Below are positions 54,071 through 64,000 of a DNA stretch of 64,000 nucleotides, in pieces. This DNA is from Rutpela maculata (taxonomy: Eukaryota > Arthropoda > Insecta > Coleoptera > Cerambycidae). The number at the start of each line of letters is the position of its first letter. Positions within the stretch are counted from its first letter, which is position 1. The DNA is taken from NCBI GenBank assembly GCA_936432065.2, contig OW386293.2, forward strand, positions 49,323,923-49,387,922, written 5' to 3'. The position numbers and the translations under genes were made by a program. The notes under the pieces were generated by a model. That model worked only from the letters and a program-made list of their open reading frames with translations. It was not told the origin of the DNA and ran no database searches.

Positions 54071-54791
54071 CGGGGTGCACCATTTAAAACTCCCCAGGCT
54101 TGTAATTTTCTTATTTTTTAAGGCACATCAAATTGTAGATATTTTTAAAGCATTTAAAAAAAAATTGTTTTTTTTAAATTGTTAAGAAAGAAATCTTAAT
54201 TTCCTTGAATATTTTTTTACGTCACCCTGTACATGAACTGCGTAAATATTTTCTTATAAAGGTTTTAATTAGCTTCAATTTATATTATTACGTCATATTT
54301 GAATTTTTTTTTGGTTTTAGAGAAAGGAATTAAAAATACTCCAAACTGATTTTTTTTTTAAATTACTTTGAAAGGAATGTAAATAATAATTTTATGCTTT
54401 ATCTGTAAAAGACATATCACAAACAATATTCAGTGTAATAAAACAGTAACAAAAAATTAAAAAAAATATATTTTTTTAAACCAACATATTAAAATGTACT
54501 AAGTAGGAAATTGCAAATTTTTTGTTTTTTAAGTTTTTTATTTTAATAACATAAATTGAAGCTAATTAATACCTTTATAAGAAAACAATAACACAGTCCA
54601 TGTACAGGGTGAGGTAAAAAAATATTCAAAGAAATTAAGTTTCCTTTCTTAACCATTCAAAAAAAAAATTAATCACTCTGTATGGATATTTAAAGGCTTT
54701 AAAAATGTCTACAAGTTGATGTGCCCAACATGATCATCGGTTCGAAAATAAAAAAGTTACAAGTCTGGGGAGTTTTAAGTGGCGCACCCTG
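54071..54791. mobile_element. Tc1/mariner-type foldback MITE, 721 bp
   Basis: Ends CGGGGTGCACCATTTAAAAC and the complement of CAGGGTGCGCCACTTAAAAC, flanked by TA on both sides. Arms pair for more than 250 bases with TCCCCAGNCTTGTAA, CCTTTATAAG and CATGTACAGGGTGA words. No coding. Confidence 0.85.
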
Positions 54792-54799
54792 TATAGTGT

Positions 54800-57000
54800 A
54801 GTAAATCTGGTTATATAGCTTGTATCCCTTTACTAAATTGTGAAGAAAACTAGATGCAAACTATTTTGATCAATTTGTTAAGTTATTAAACAATTTATGA
54901 TAGCTTAAATAATAATGTATATATTTTAACAAAACTTTACGAAAACACGCTTCCAATGGAATGGAAAATTTGAGGTCGATCCGATAAGTTTCAGAAGTAT
55001 ACTGCTTTAAACATGAACTGATGTGCTCAAAGTGCTGTCATTCAATCCGAAAGTCTGCCTCAAAGTTGAGTTTACACTGTTAAAACCCAGCTATTTAAAA
55101 TCAGATTTGTCTAATCTGCCAAAGATGGTGATTTGGAGACTATTGGAGTATTTCAAGACTATTGGAGTATGCAGCATATAACTGCCGAAAAAAAGTGTAA
55201 TGAAAATGCAACTAGGAGTGAATGACTTCACGCAGCGTCTATATTCTTGATTAATTTTAAAGCCTCTAGAGATCTTAGAATATCCTGGTTTTTTGAATTT
55301 CACTCTAAAATTAAGAGATTTTTTTGCAAAACGTAATAAAAAAATATGCTAAATACCTAAGCCCATTAAATCATCACACCAAATTTCAAGTGGGATTGTT
55401 AATAACAACGCCAAAAAAACAATAACAAAGTCGAAAATTGAACCGTTGACTGTTTAAGTGCATCAAGTCATAGAACAATTTGTTTTAGAATGTAGATTTT
55501 TCTCCTACTCTTCAGTGGTGTTAACACATTTTTTTAAACTATTTAAAATAATTTAAAACTTTTTATAAAGAATTCTTTTTCTCAGAATTAAACAATTAAA
55601 AATTATTAGAATGTTTCAAAAGATCACAAAAAAGAAACAATTTAAAAAACGCGGTTTTCTACGCCAATTAGGAGCCGTGAAGCGTGAAAAAAATGCATTT
55701 GTTAAATAATTGCCAAAAAATTGTTTTAAATAATTTTAAAATACCTACTTAATTATGCAACAAGTGTGTAAAGCAGTACTTTTTTCATGCATAAGTTGTA
55801 GACGAGTGCATCAATCTTGTAGTGATAAAGGTAGTTTCTTTAATAGTCATATAAACAAATTGTTAATTAACGCCACTGAAAAGTAAACAATCAACGATTC
55901 AGTTTTCGAACTTGTTACTGTTTCTTAAACTTTTTTTTATAAATATTAAATTATATTATACTATTACATTCACCGAGAGCCATTTGATATAAGAAAATGT
56001 GCGGGGTCCTTTACCAAGATGATTTAATTCTATCAGAAGCATATTTTTAATAATGACAAATCTTAATTGTCTTAGTTTTTTGCAACAAAATTAACCATAA
56101 AGGTTCAGACAATTCTAGTTTTCTTCGTAGTTTTATAATGAACAAATTAATTTTTTTAATGGCGATACAAGCAATATCATTAATCACAAGACAACAAAAA
56201 AAAAGAGCTGCACTTTTGATCAGAACCATCTAATCCTGTTTTTTAACATGTTGAAACCGATTCTGATATTAAAAAAAAGTTATCAGTTTTTGGTTACCAC
56301 CCCTTTTATCCCCTAAAAAGGGGCAATGGTTTTGTCCTAAGGTTCTGATCTAATTTTTCTGAAGTATTTTATATATGTACAATACAATAACGAACACAAA
56401 GTAGGTGCTGTAAGATGTCGGTAAACAATAACCATACCTATGCATAGTACTTCGCAAAAGCTTTTGGTCACTATTAAGATCTGGGTTTCCTTGAATTACA
56501 ACTTCTTATACTGAATTCAGTTGAACTTAATAATGTGGGAACAGCACCAACATACAGCTTTTGTGTAACAAAATCCATGTAATAATAATTGTCTGTCGAG
56601 AATAACGATTGCCCGTGAAATAATTCTAACCTATAAAAAGATTACGTTTCTTTTAAATAAATATCTTTATAAAAACGGTACAACACAAACTTACTTTTGG
56701 GTCATTTACTGGAAAATGGTGCACCTCCAACAAATTCGCAAACAAGAGGGCAGATTTATGTTTTTACCTAACCTCTACACTAATAAAACGTCCAAATAAA
56801 ATAATATTTTAAAAAGTCACAACGCTTTATGGTTCACAGTTCTGCATCAAAGTCATTAAAAGACATCATCCACAATTTTTCACAAAAATGATCAAGAAAT
56901 ACAAACGTTAGATTTTACATCATTTTACACTGGCGTGCTGCGTGAGCGTGAGCGTTCCATGACTTCGATGTCGTAAAATGAAGTAGGTAAACATTTTTAA
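54800..57000. other. No recognised gene
   Basis: AT-rich, non-coding; short open frames at 55091-55303 and 56047-56229 (minus) have no domain. It probably belongs to the putative TIR element that surrounds it. Confidence 0.4.
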
Positions 57001-57697
57001 GTAAAATTATGTAGCAAATATGTAAACTTGTGTATAAGTAATTAAGTTAATATGTTGACTTAAATATGATATTATTTTACGTATATGCTATGTAAAATTA
57101 TGTAAAATATTTTATATAAAAATGTTCTATTAATCTTACCTCTCAGAGAGGTAAAGTTACATTAATGTTTACTGGGAAGTCTATTTGAGCAATAAAAATG
57201 GTCAAAATTTTTTTGCGTTACTATACTTTCTCTGAGTGGGGAAGTAATTATGCTTCCAAAAATAGTCCAGTGCATTTAGACTAAAAAGTTGCATTATTAC
57301 GGAAATACTTAGAACTTAAAGGATTTGATTGAAACTTTTTGTGTAATGTACTCTGAAAATTACCAGTGTAAAAGTGTGAAAAATCGTGCAAATCTATATT
57401 TTTCAGAAAAACTTTATCAAATAATACTATTATAACTCAAACAACTTAGATGATAAAATTACATGTCTCTTATTAGCATTTTGACATACAGGCATATAAA
57501 TAAAAAAATGGTACACTTGTGGATTTTGAGGTCGCTGAATGCGAATTTGCCATTATAAAATAAAAGATGAAAACGGCGGATTCAATAGGGCTGACTTAAA
57601 CCAGAATATTATGCAAACAATTTCAAGACTACACAAAAATATATTACTTTGGGTCTTTTGAAGTCGGTGATTACGCATTTCAATCCACAAAGTAATA

Positions 57698-59893
57698 GTC
57701 CAGTCGAATTAGACATACAAAATTTTGCGTACTGCGGACTTTTTTTTGTGGAAGTTGTTTAGGGCATAAGCACAGAAAACTACACCCTGCTACACCATGT
57801 GCGTCCCCTATTTTTAGGGGTTGAAACTTTGAAATTTTACTTATGTGTCCATATCTGTTTCTCTATTATCCGTAGGGCTCTTTACCAAGTTACACTTTTT
57901 AAAGACTCATTCCTCCTCTACACAATATATATATTACACATTTGCCGTAGGACAAACGGTTTTGGCTGTACTAGGCCGAAAAGGTCGCGCTGTCCGAATT
58001 TGGGGGTCTTCTGTACAGGACAAACGGTTATTATTTCCAATCTACAATACTACACATACTAATGCCCCTAAGGAGGGATGATGATTTGTGAAAAAACTTT
58101 CATCGAATACCGCGCGCTTTCTATGATACGGGATGTTGAAATTTTGAAAACCCCTTTTTAAAAAAAAAGTGAACCTACTTTTTTTCGCCCATTTTTTTTT
58201 CATGAATGTACGACCCTAATATAAGAAAATTTACGTTGGTTTTATTTTAATAAATTAGTTGGTTCAGGAGCTAGACAGCAAAATATGCCAAAAATGGCTA
58301 TTTTCGTATTGTTGCATTAAAAAAACCAAAACCAGTATAATTCTGGTAAATGTTTTTGTTTATCCTCAAAGTCCAATTCATTGCGCATAGAAAACGTGTT
58401 TTTGTATTTAAGTAAGATCAACACTTATTGTGTAATAACGATTTATGTTATGTATTCTCCAGTCTCCTTTTCACAATTTTTTTTGCGGCCTTATGATTCA
58501 TAGTGGGGCAGAAAGCATTATACCCGTGGACAGGGCACATAATAGGGTGTTAAAATGGGTCTCTTGTTAAAATGCGATACGACGTACCGTTTTCGAGTAA
58601 AGCGCACTTGTTTGGTTTTGTTTGCTTTGAGTTTTCATTGTGTTCTGAATTGTGATCTGATAAATAAATTCTACATTTTGGTGTTTTCTTTCTCAGGAGT
58701 TTGATTTTTTAAATCATTTTCCGATGAAATGGACATATAATAGCTGTTTCTCGAGGAAGGTAAAATTACTGTGGATTTTGTTATAGACACAAAATAAGTT
58801 GCAATGATGATTCGAGACAAGCGTGAACCTTCAAATGGGGGTCCGAGTCCCTTGATTTTTTTATTAGCAATGTTCCTCATAAGCAGAAAAAGCAAGAAGC
58901 GACATATAGTTTTATTTTTTCGTAGTCATCGGTGAGTATTTACTAGTCAGTCGATGAAAAGTGTGATCTGAAAGAATTTTTTGCAAACAAGTGCGTTTTA
59001 CGCGAAAACGGTACGTCCTACCGCATTTTAACAAGAGATCCGTTTTAACACCCTAATATGTGCCCTGTTCAGGTATACATGCTTTCTGCCCTACTATGAA
59101 CAATAAGGCCGCAAAAAAAAATGTCAGAAAGGAGACTGGAGAACTCGAACACATGACATAAATCGTGATTACACAATAGGTGTTGATCCTGTTTAAATAC
59201 AAAAACACATTTTCTATGCGCAATGAATTGGACTTTTAGGATAAACAAAAACACTTACCAGAATTATACTGGTTTTGGTTTTTTATTGCAACAATACCAA
59301 AATAGCCATTTTTGGCATATTTTGCTGTCTAGCTCCTAAACCAACGAATGCATTAAAATGAAACCAACGTAAATTTTCTTATATTAGGGTCGTACATGCA
59401 TGAAAAAAAAATGGGCGGAAAAAAGTAGGTTCACTTTTTTTTTAAAAGAGGTTTTCAAAATTTCAACATCCCGTATCATGGAAACCGCGCGGTATTCGAT
59501 GAAAGTTTTTTCACAAATCATCATCCCTCCTTAGGGGCATTAGTATGTGTAGTATTGTAGATTGGAAATTAATAGCCGTTTGTCCTGTACAGAAGACCTC
59601 CAAATTCGGACAGCGCGACCTTTCCGGCCTAGTACAGTCAAAACCGTTTGTCCTACGGCAAATGTGTAATATATACCTAGTGTAACTTGGTAAAGAGCCC
59701 TACAGGCAATAGGGAAACATATATGGACATATAAGTAATATTTCAAAGTTTCAACCCCTAAAAATAGGGGACGCACATGGTGTAGCAGGGTATAGTTTTC
59801 TGTGCTTGCTTATTATGCCCTCTTAAGCAACTTCCACAAAAAAAAAAGGCCGCAGTACGCAAAATTTTTTATTATGTCTAATTCGACTGGAGT
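57698..59893. mobile_element. Large foldback element, 2.2 kb, arms about 900 bp
   Basis: CCAGTCGAATTAGACATA at 57700 mirrors TATGTCTAATTCGACTGG ending at 59891, and pairing continues to about 58610 and 58975. Shared marks include CTACACCCTGCTACACCATG (57781), AGGACAAACGG (57951), CATCCCTCCTTAGGGGCATT complement and TAAAATGCGATACGACGTAC (58567). The frames at 57799-58081 and 59776-59540 are the same non-coding arm read twice. Flanks AGTAATAGT and AGTATAAGT may be a degraded duplication. Confidence 0.9.
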
Positions 59894-60079
59894 ATAAGTG
59901 TTGCGTTTTTCATTGTTGCAGTACATTACTATTGCAAAAATAATTATCTATAATATAGTTCTTTGAAAAAAATTAAAAAATATTTGCAATGTTTCATTGT
60001 TCAGTTACAATTGTAACGCTCTTTTCTTACGGTGTTGCAAACTGCACCCTAGCTGGTTTTGACTGGAGCGCCCACAGTT

Positions 60080-60326
60080 GAGGCTACCAGCGCGAAAACG
60101 GCCTAAGCCATATTTTATGCGTTTGAGTTTATCGGCTCAACTTGCTGCCTAAGTATATACATTTATAATGTGAAACGGCCTAAGCGACCTTTGCCCACTA
60201 TTAAAAAGATGATGCCACTAGTTTCACTTTACTTTAAATAATTAGGGCAACATGTCATGCGTGTAATCGGCCTAACCCACATTTCTGTGGGTTAGACCGT
60301 TAGGCCGTTTTCGCGCTGGTAGCCTC
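60080..60326. mobile_element. MITE with 4-bp duplication, 247 bp
   Basis: GAGGCTACCAGCGCGAAAAC (60080) is the exact complement of GTTTTCGCGCTGGTAGCCTC (to 60326); AGTT lies on both sides (60076-60079, 60327-60330). Inside, CGGCCTAA occurs four times counting both strands. Superfamily unknown. Confidence 0.88.
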
Positions 60327-60876
60327 AGTTATAGTGTGCAAACCTCACATTTCTCCATATGACAGGGGGCTACAATGAGGGATGGTCTTTCCAGAGGGTC
60401 AAAATGTTTAGGCCACCATTTTCTGAAGGGGTAGCATTATTGAGCAGATATAAATTTCCAGGATGTAATTAGTTTCATGTCATGTCGTGTCATTAAAAAA
60501 AAAACTGGAAATGGGGACTAGACTAGACAAACAAAAAAACCTATATGACTTTTTCCTCCTTGAAAAAACTGACCTAGGTTAAAAATTTGAATGTTAAGGA
60601 GGCATTTGAGAACCACTGCTTTTCTGGATCAGTTGACATATAGTTCCGGATTATCGAAGTTTCTTATTTACTTTTTAAAAGTCATAAAGAAGTGTAAAGA
60701 TTAGCAATTTGTGTTCTCTCCGCCACACTGTCTCAAACAAAGAAGCGCGGCACTTTGAGGGAACCGCTTTGAACCGAACTTCTCTTACCAATTATAAAAT
60801 GCAAATAATTCGTTATCTCTTTCTGCAGAACCGCAAGCACAGGATGGCTTTGTTTACATGTGTGTTTTTTAACTTT

Positions 60877-61750
60877 GATTGATTGATTGATTTACCAGCG
60901 TGTGGTAGGCATTGCTGCCACTCCCAGAGTTATACAGCTGTGCCTGCTACGTCCTCGCTGGGTTGCATTAAGGTCATGCTTGTTGCCAGCTGCGAGAGCC
61001 ACATGGAGCATGGTAAAGGAAGGTGTAGGTATTTGTGTGATGCGTTACCGCATTGTGTCGTAAGGGAGCGTTTAAGCTCTATTTTTGTGTTTTTGGTTCT
61101 AGACTTCTGCCTCTTCTGAGTCTTCTTGTGAAATTTTGCCACGTTGTATCGTAATATGGAGTGTTTATTATGCTCCTGTTTTTGTGTTTCTATTTCTTCG
61201 AATCTTCTTTTTCTGAGCCTTCTCATTCCTCGGTCGATTGTGATAGAGTATATGTCATTGCGATTTCTTTGTGGTATTCATTTTTTTTCTGATCCTTTCA
61301 TCCGTTGTTCTCCTCTGCCACATGGTCTCCCTATTTTTAGTTGTTCGGTGTTACCGCTTTCTTCAGAAGATGTGTTGGGTCTCTTCCTTGAGTATGTCCC
61401 CAGTAATTCAATGCGTACAATTCTATCCTTTTGTTTTAATTGTCTTTCCTCCTAAAAGTGTTGATGTTTTATGTTGTTGTTTTCGTCTTGTTGTTTTTGT
61501 GAGTAGTTGGACAATGTCCCTTTCTGCTCTTCTCAAAAACTTCCTTCTTCTGTGTTTCGTATTTTGTGTTCCTCTCCGCCGGTTCAACTCTCTTTTATTG
61601 ACGGGTCTCGCCCATTATTAGGCTTTTCTTGAAGTTTGTTTTCAGTCCAGATGTGTCTTGAGGTGATTAGGAGATCATCGAGGTATGTGTGTGTTTTCTT
61701 AGAAAATACCAATTTTTACGATTCCGCATACCTCCGCTGAGCTGCTGTGA
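60877..61750 (-). mobile_element. 5'-truncated non-LTR retrotransposon fragment
   Basis: A (GATT)n run at 60877-60893 read on the minus strand is an (AATC)n 3' tail directly after a GC-rich CACTCCCAGAGTT-type line. Upstream, minus-strand words FLRRAERDIVQLL, GRPCGRGEQRMKGSEKK and RRIHRWTY-like remnants resemble the C-terminal end of RTE-type RT proteins (a GRP--RW line). Heavily frameshifted. The tail and its absence from copy A are better evidence than the coding. Confidence 0.5.
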
Positions 61751-61790
61751 GAATTCCGTTTTGACACAGTATATCTACAACGCCTCATTG

Positions 61791-62150
61791 ATTAGGTTCA
61801 ATTTAAATTAAATTCGTTTGAATACTTTTAATAGTCATGAAAAGCCTCACTTGGAAATTTTTTAATTTTTAAGAAAGAGTTATGATCATAATTTAAGAGT
61901 AATGCCTTTAATTATTACCGTATAATTTCAATTATATTCTTGAGGGTTAACATAAGAAATGTATATGACCATAGTTTACGAACAAGTTATTGATTATTTC
62001 GGATCTAATTTAAATTAAATTTATTTGAATATTTTTATAATGATAAAAAAATCATTTACTTTGAGGTTTACACAGAGATGTTATGGCTATATTTTAATAA
62101 TTTATGGCCCTCCATAAATTTGTAGACAGATGTCGACTTTTCAAGGGTTT
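61791..62150. repeat. Two-unit tandem repeat, about 205 bp
   Basis: TTCAATTTAAATTAAATTCG (61797) recurs as TCTAATTTAAATTAAATTTA (62003), each followed by TTTGAATA, TTTTTATAATGATAAAAA-like and a TTATGNTNATAATTTA line. Confidence 0.65.
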
Positions 62151-62789
62151 GGTCCTAAACACTTCAATGGCAGACACTTGTACGTCATTAATACATAAAT
62201 AGGAACTTAGAAATGAAAAGGCACTTATCTCTCATTCCTGTTATTTATTGCGCCTTGGTCCCGGGTCGTTTGTTTACATTTTCGTTTCTTTAAGCTCGTT
62301 TCTTTATGCACCACACTGATTGCCACTAAATACTCTGTATTAGTTATTTTTAAATCTTAATTCTATTTCAACTTTGTCCTTTTATTATGACACTTCATTT
62401 TACACGGAATCTTTTGGGCTATAATTCACCTGAGCTTTATCAAATTTGTCGCAATTTTAACCGGTAATTTTTGTGTTTTAAGGAGCGTTTTAGATACACA
62501 CGACCTCACTCCCTAAACCCTACATGTGTGTTTATTAACATTTGTAACATAAATAGTTCTGTGTTAAAAGCTTAAAAAATGAGTAATTATTTCATGAAAT
62601 TGGAAAACAAACAGTTAGACGTCCGAGAAACGACAACAGAAAATAGTTATGTGTATTTTAATTTAGCAAAAATTTGATTTCTTTAACGAATTGCACGCAT
62701 ATTTCTTTCCAATCAGATATCGGAAACTAAAAATCGGGTCTTTGGTCACTATGAAAATTAATGTAAACAATAATAAACAGATCAGAACA

Positions 62790-62990
62790 AAACAGCGAAT
62801 AATAATAAATAATAATAATCATGCCTTTATTGTCCAATAAGTAATCCCTATAACAGAAAAATTCTTTTGAATTTGCCACAAAACCACAAAAGTTGCTCAT
62901 AATAGTAAAGTTTTACGTAATCCAGTAGCGACTTTGATTTGAAAGTGACAACAATGTTACAGCCTGCTGGATATACCTATTCGAGAAATC
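62790..62990 (-). mobile_element. 3' fragment of a non-LTR element (probable)
   Basis: An (ATT)n-rich run TAATAATAAATAATAATAATC at 62799 precedes CATGCCTTTATTGTCCAATA; read on the minus strand this is a 3' UTR followed by an (ATTATT) tail. It is absent from copy A. Confidence 0.5.
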
Positions 62991-63019
62991 TAGAGCTTAC
63001 CAATAAATTATTGTTAATT

Positions 63020-63105
63020 TACATAAATTGTTCAAAATGACCTACATCTGCATCAATACACATTTCGGCATGTCGAACTAAGGACAAACGCACTCCATTC
63101 AACAT
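63020..63105 (-). pseudogene. Transposase C-terminus in copy B
   Basis: Minus strand: LNGVRLSLVRHAEMCIDADV, then GHFEQFM and a stop. It matches 43200-43299 with substitutions. Confidence 0.6.
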
Positions 63106-63427
63106 TAAACACGCTAAACTATCAACTAACGTTGTCAATAAAAGAGAAAAATAAAAACTTTGTCTAAAATCCAAAATGCAACAGGAAAAGAACAAACAAG
63201 TAAGTTGTGTCTGTACGTAACCAAGTACTTAACGACGTGAACGGTAAGTCAATAAAATAAATCATAACTAAAATACAGTGGCCCAAAATTCAAAAAGAAT
63301 AAAGCAACATACAAAAACAACAAGCGGGTATTCCGTGTGTACGTACTTAACCAAGTAACGACATAAACTAAAATATTGCTTGAGAATATCACAAGGGAGA
63401 GTATAGTTGTCTTCAGATCAACTAAGT

Positions 63428-64000
63428 CAGTGGCGGCTCCAGCTACTTTTGAGAGGGAGTGCATTATTGTGAGAAATGACACTAAGCAAAATAGGTTGCG
63501 AGGGAAGGGGTAAATGCGCCATAGGCGAAAATTTTGAATTTTCCAAGGTCAAAAGGCCTTAAATAAGAAGTTAGAAATTTGATTTCAAATTATATCGTTT
63601 TCAAAAAGTAGGTTTCATGGGCGCAAGTTTGTAAAACCAAACAATTTTAATATCCACAAAATCATAATATTTGAACAATTTAACATTTAATAGTTAAAAT
63701 ATCATAAGATTAATAACAATTTTTTTTTATTATTTTTCAAATGGTATGTTATAATTTGTTACAGATTTTTAAACTGAAAGTCCATTTTCCTATTTTTTTG
63801 TTTAGAAAAAACATCAATAACTTGGCTGTTAAAATTTGCTATTTGATTAATAAATTCTCTTTCACGCGATAAAACAGCCAAGGCATTGAGTCTGTCCTCT
63901 GTCAGGAACGTTTTAATTCTTTTTAGCAATGAAAAGCACCTTTCAGCTTCAGATGTCATCGGAATTGTGATTAGTATTTTCAATTGTTTTATAGTTTCTT
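63428..64000 (-). mobile_element. hAT transposon, 3' portion
   Basis: The terminus CAGTGGCGGCTCC at 63431 has the hAT CAG...GGCGG form and sits about 330 bases after the stop codon of a hAT transposase on the same strand. The other end is beyond the window, so no duplication can be checked. Confidence 0.75.
63759..64000 (-). CDS. hAT transposase C-terminal (dimerisation) domain, partial
   Basis: The frame is open from the window edge to the stop at 63759-63761. It contains LKILITIPMTSEAERCFSLL followed by KRIKTFLTEDRLNALAVLS. This is the hAT C-terminal dimerisation motif, IPV-SA--ER-FS-LK-IK---R--M---RL--LA-L, with a shortened middle. No stops in the visible part, so this copy may be recent. 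Catalytic D, D and E residues would lie upstream, out of view. Confidence 0.85.
   Translation of the reverse strand, partial: ETIKQLKILITIPMTSEAERCFSLLKRIKTFLTEDRLNALAVLSREREFINQIANFNSQVIDVFSKQKNRKMDFQFKNL

Larger units (their letters stand above)
52755..57176. mobile_element. Putative TIR element with CCCAGYAAACAT ends, 4.4 kb
   Basis: CCCAGCAAACATAAAT at 52755 and the complement of CCCAGTAAACATTAAT ending at 57176 form short inverted ends. Subterminal words TATAGCATATACGTAAA (52785) and its complement TTTTACGTATATGCTATG (57076) agree. It contains the palindrome at 53064 and the MITE at 54071. No coding or target duplication was recognised. Confidence 0.45.
60556..63420 (-). mobile_element. 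Mariner-type element family, copy B (inverted), with insertions
   Basis: Reverse-complement homolog of copy A: CATTTGAGAACCACTG ends at 60619, TTACATGTGTGTTTTTTAA near 60856, GTTAAAAGCTTAAAAAATGA near 62562, and TTTACATAAATTGTTCAAAATG near 63018. Copy A lacks 60877 to about 62500 and about 62790-62990, which are later insertions here. Confidence 0.7.

Noticed and set aside
54071..54791. Host regulatory palindrome
   Set aside because: TA duplication and TIRs show it is a mariner-type MITE.
57799..58081. Plus-strand open frames, with a partner at 59540-59776
   Set aside because: Both are the two arms of a foldback element; differing stops show no constraint.
61144..61621. Plus-strand open frames of 103 and 116 residues
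   Set aside because: Antisense to a degraded minus-strand non-LTR coding region.

Overview
The window is eukaryotic, AT-rich and almost entirely mobile-element DNA. The element set (R1-clade and jockey/CR1-like non-LTR retrotransposons, Ty3/gypsy and Ty1/copia elements, hAT, PIF/Harbinger and Tc1/mariner-type DNA transposons, many foldback MITEs, tRNA-headed SINEs) and a spliced GPI-anchor-type exon point to an arthropod, most likely an insect with a large repeat-rich genome. A beetle is a guess only. No operons, rRNA, CRISPR or other bacterial features are present.

Layout. 1-2506: microsatellite-tailed repeat, then a 1.8 kb foldback. 2945-6662: a dead R1-clade retrotransposon split by a foldback, a SINE and a TIR element with an 8-bp target duplication. 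7175-7607: the only convincing host-gene piece, a last exon with a Thr-rich stalk, a GPI-type hydrophobic tail and a polyA signal. 8219-10680: hAT-type termini and a minus-strand non-LTR reverse transcriptase (RT) fossil. About 10990-24200: one minus-strand jockey-like retrotransposon opened by at least four insertions: a long inverted-repeat element (carrying a Harbinger-like element with tRNA-Pro-like arms), a PIF/Harbinger transposon (itself carrying a hAT MITE and a copia element), a MITE with a TAG duplication, and another foldback. 24385-26075: a plus-strand non-LTR fossil. 26380-26690: a mariner-type transposase fossil. 27730-28235: a three-unit tandem repeat. 28427-30922: a probable DNA transposon with subterminal palindromes. 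31029-37469: a nearly intact Ty3/gypsy element with 4-bp duplications and near-identical LTRs. 38021-41192: a tandem segmental duplication. 41745-45430: SINE, transposase fragment and non-LTR ORF1/ORF2 remnants. 47250-59893: nested palindromic and mariner-type elements. 60080-63420: a MITE and an inverted copy of the 43 kb element. 63428-64000: the 3' end of a hAT transposon with transposase coding.

The youngest insertions appear to be the gypsy and copia elements. The copia copy has lost its integrase core and RNase H and could only have moved with help from another element, if it moved in that state. Removing the Harbinger element and the TAG MITE, using their target duplications, restores the interrupted RT reading frame exactly, which strongly supports those boundaries. 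I see no host pathway and no clearly new cellular system. The most unusual structures are tRNA-Pro-like sequences inside long terminal inverted repeats, a palindrome whose two arms encode the same acidic peptide, and the exactly resolvable nest of insertions.
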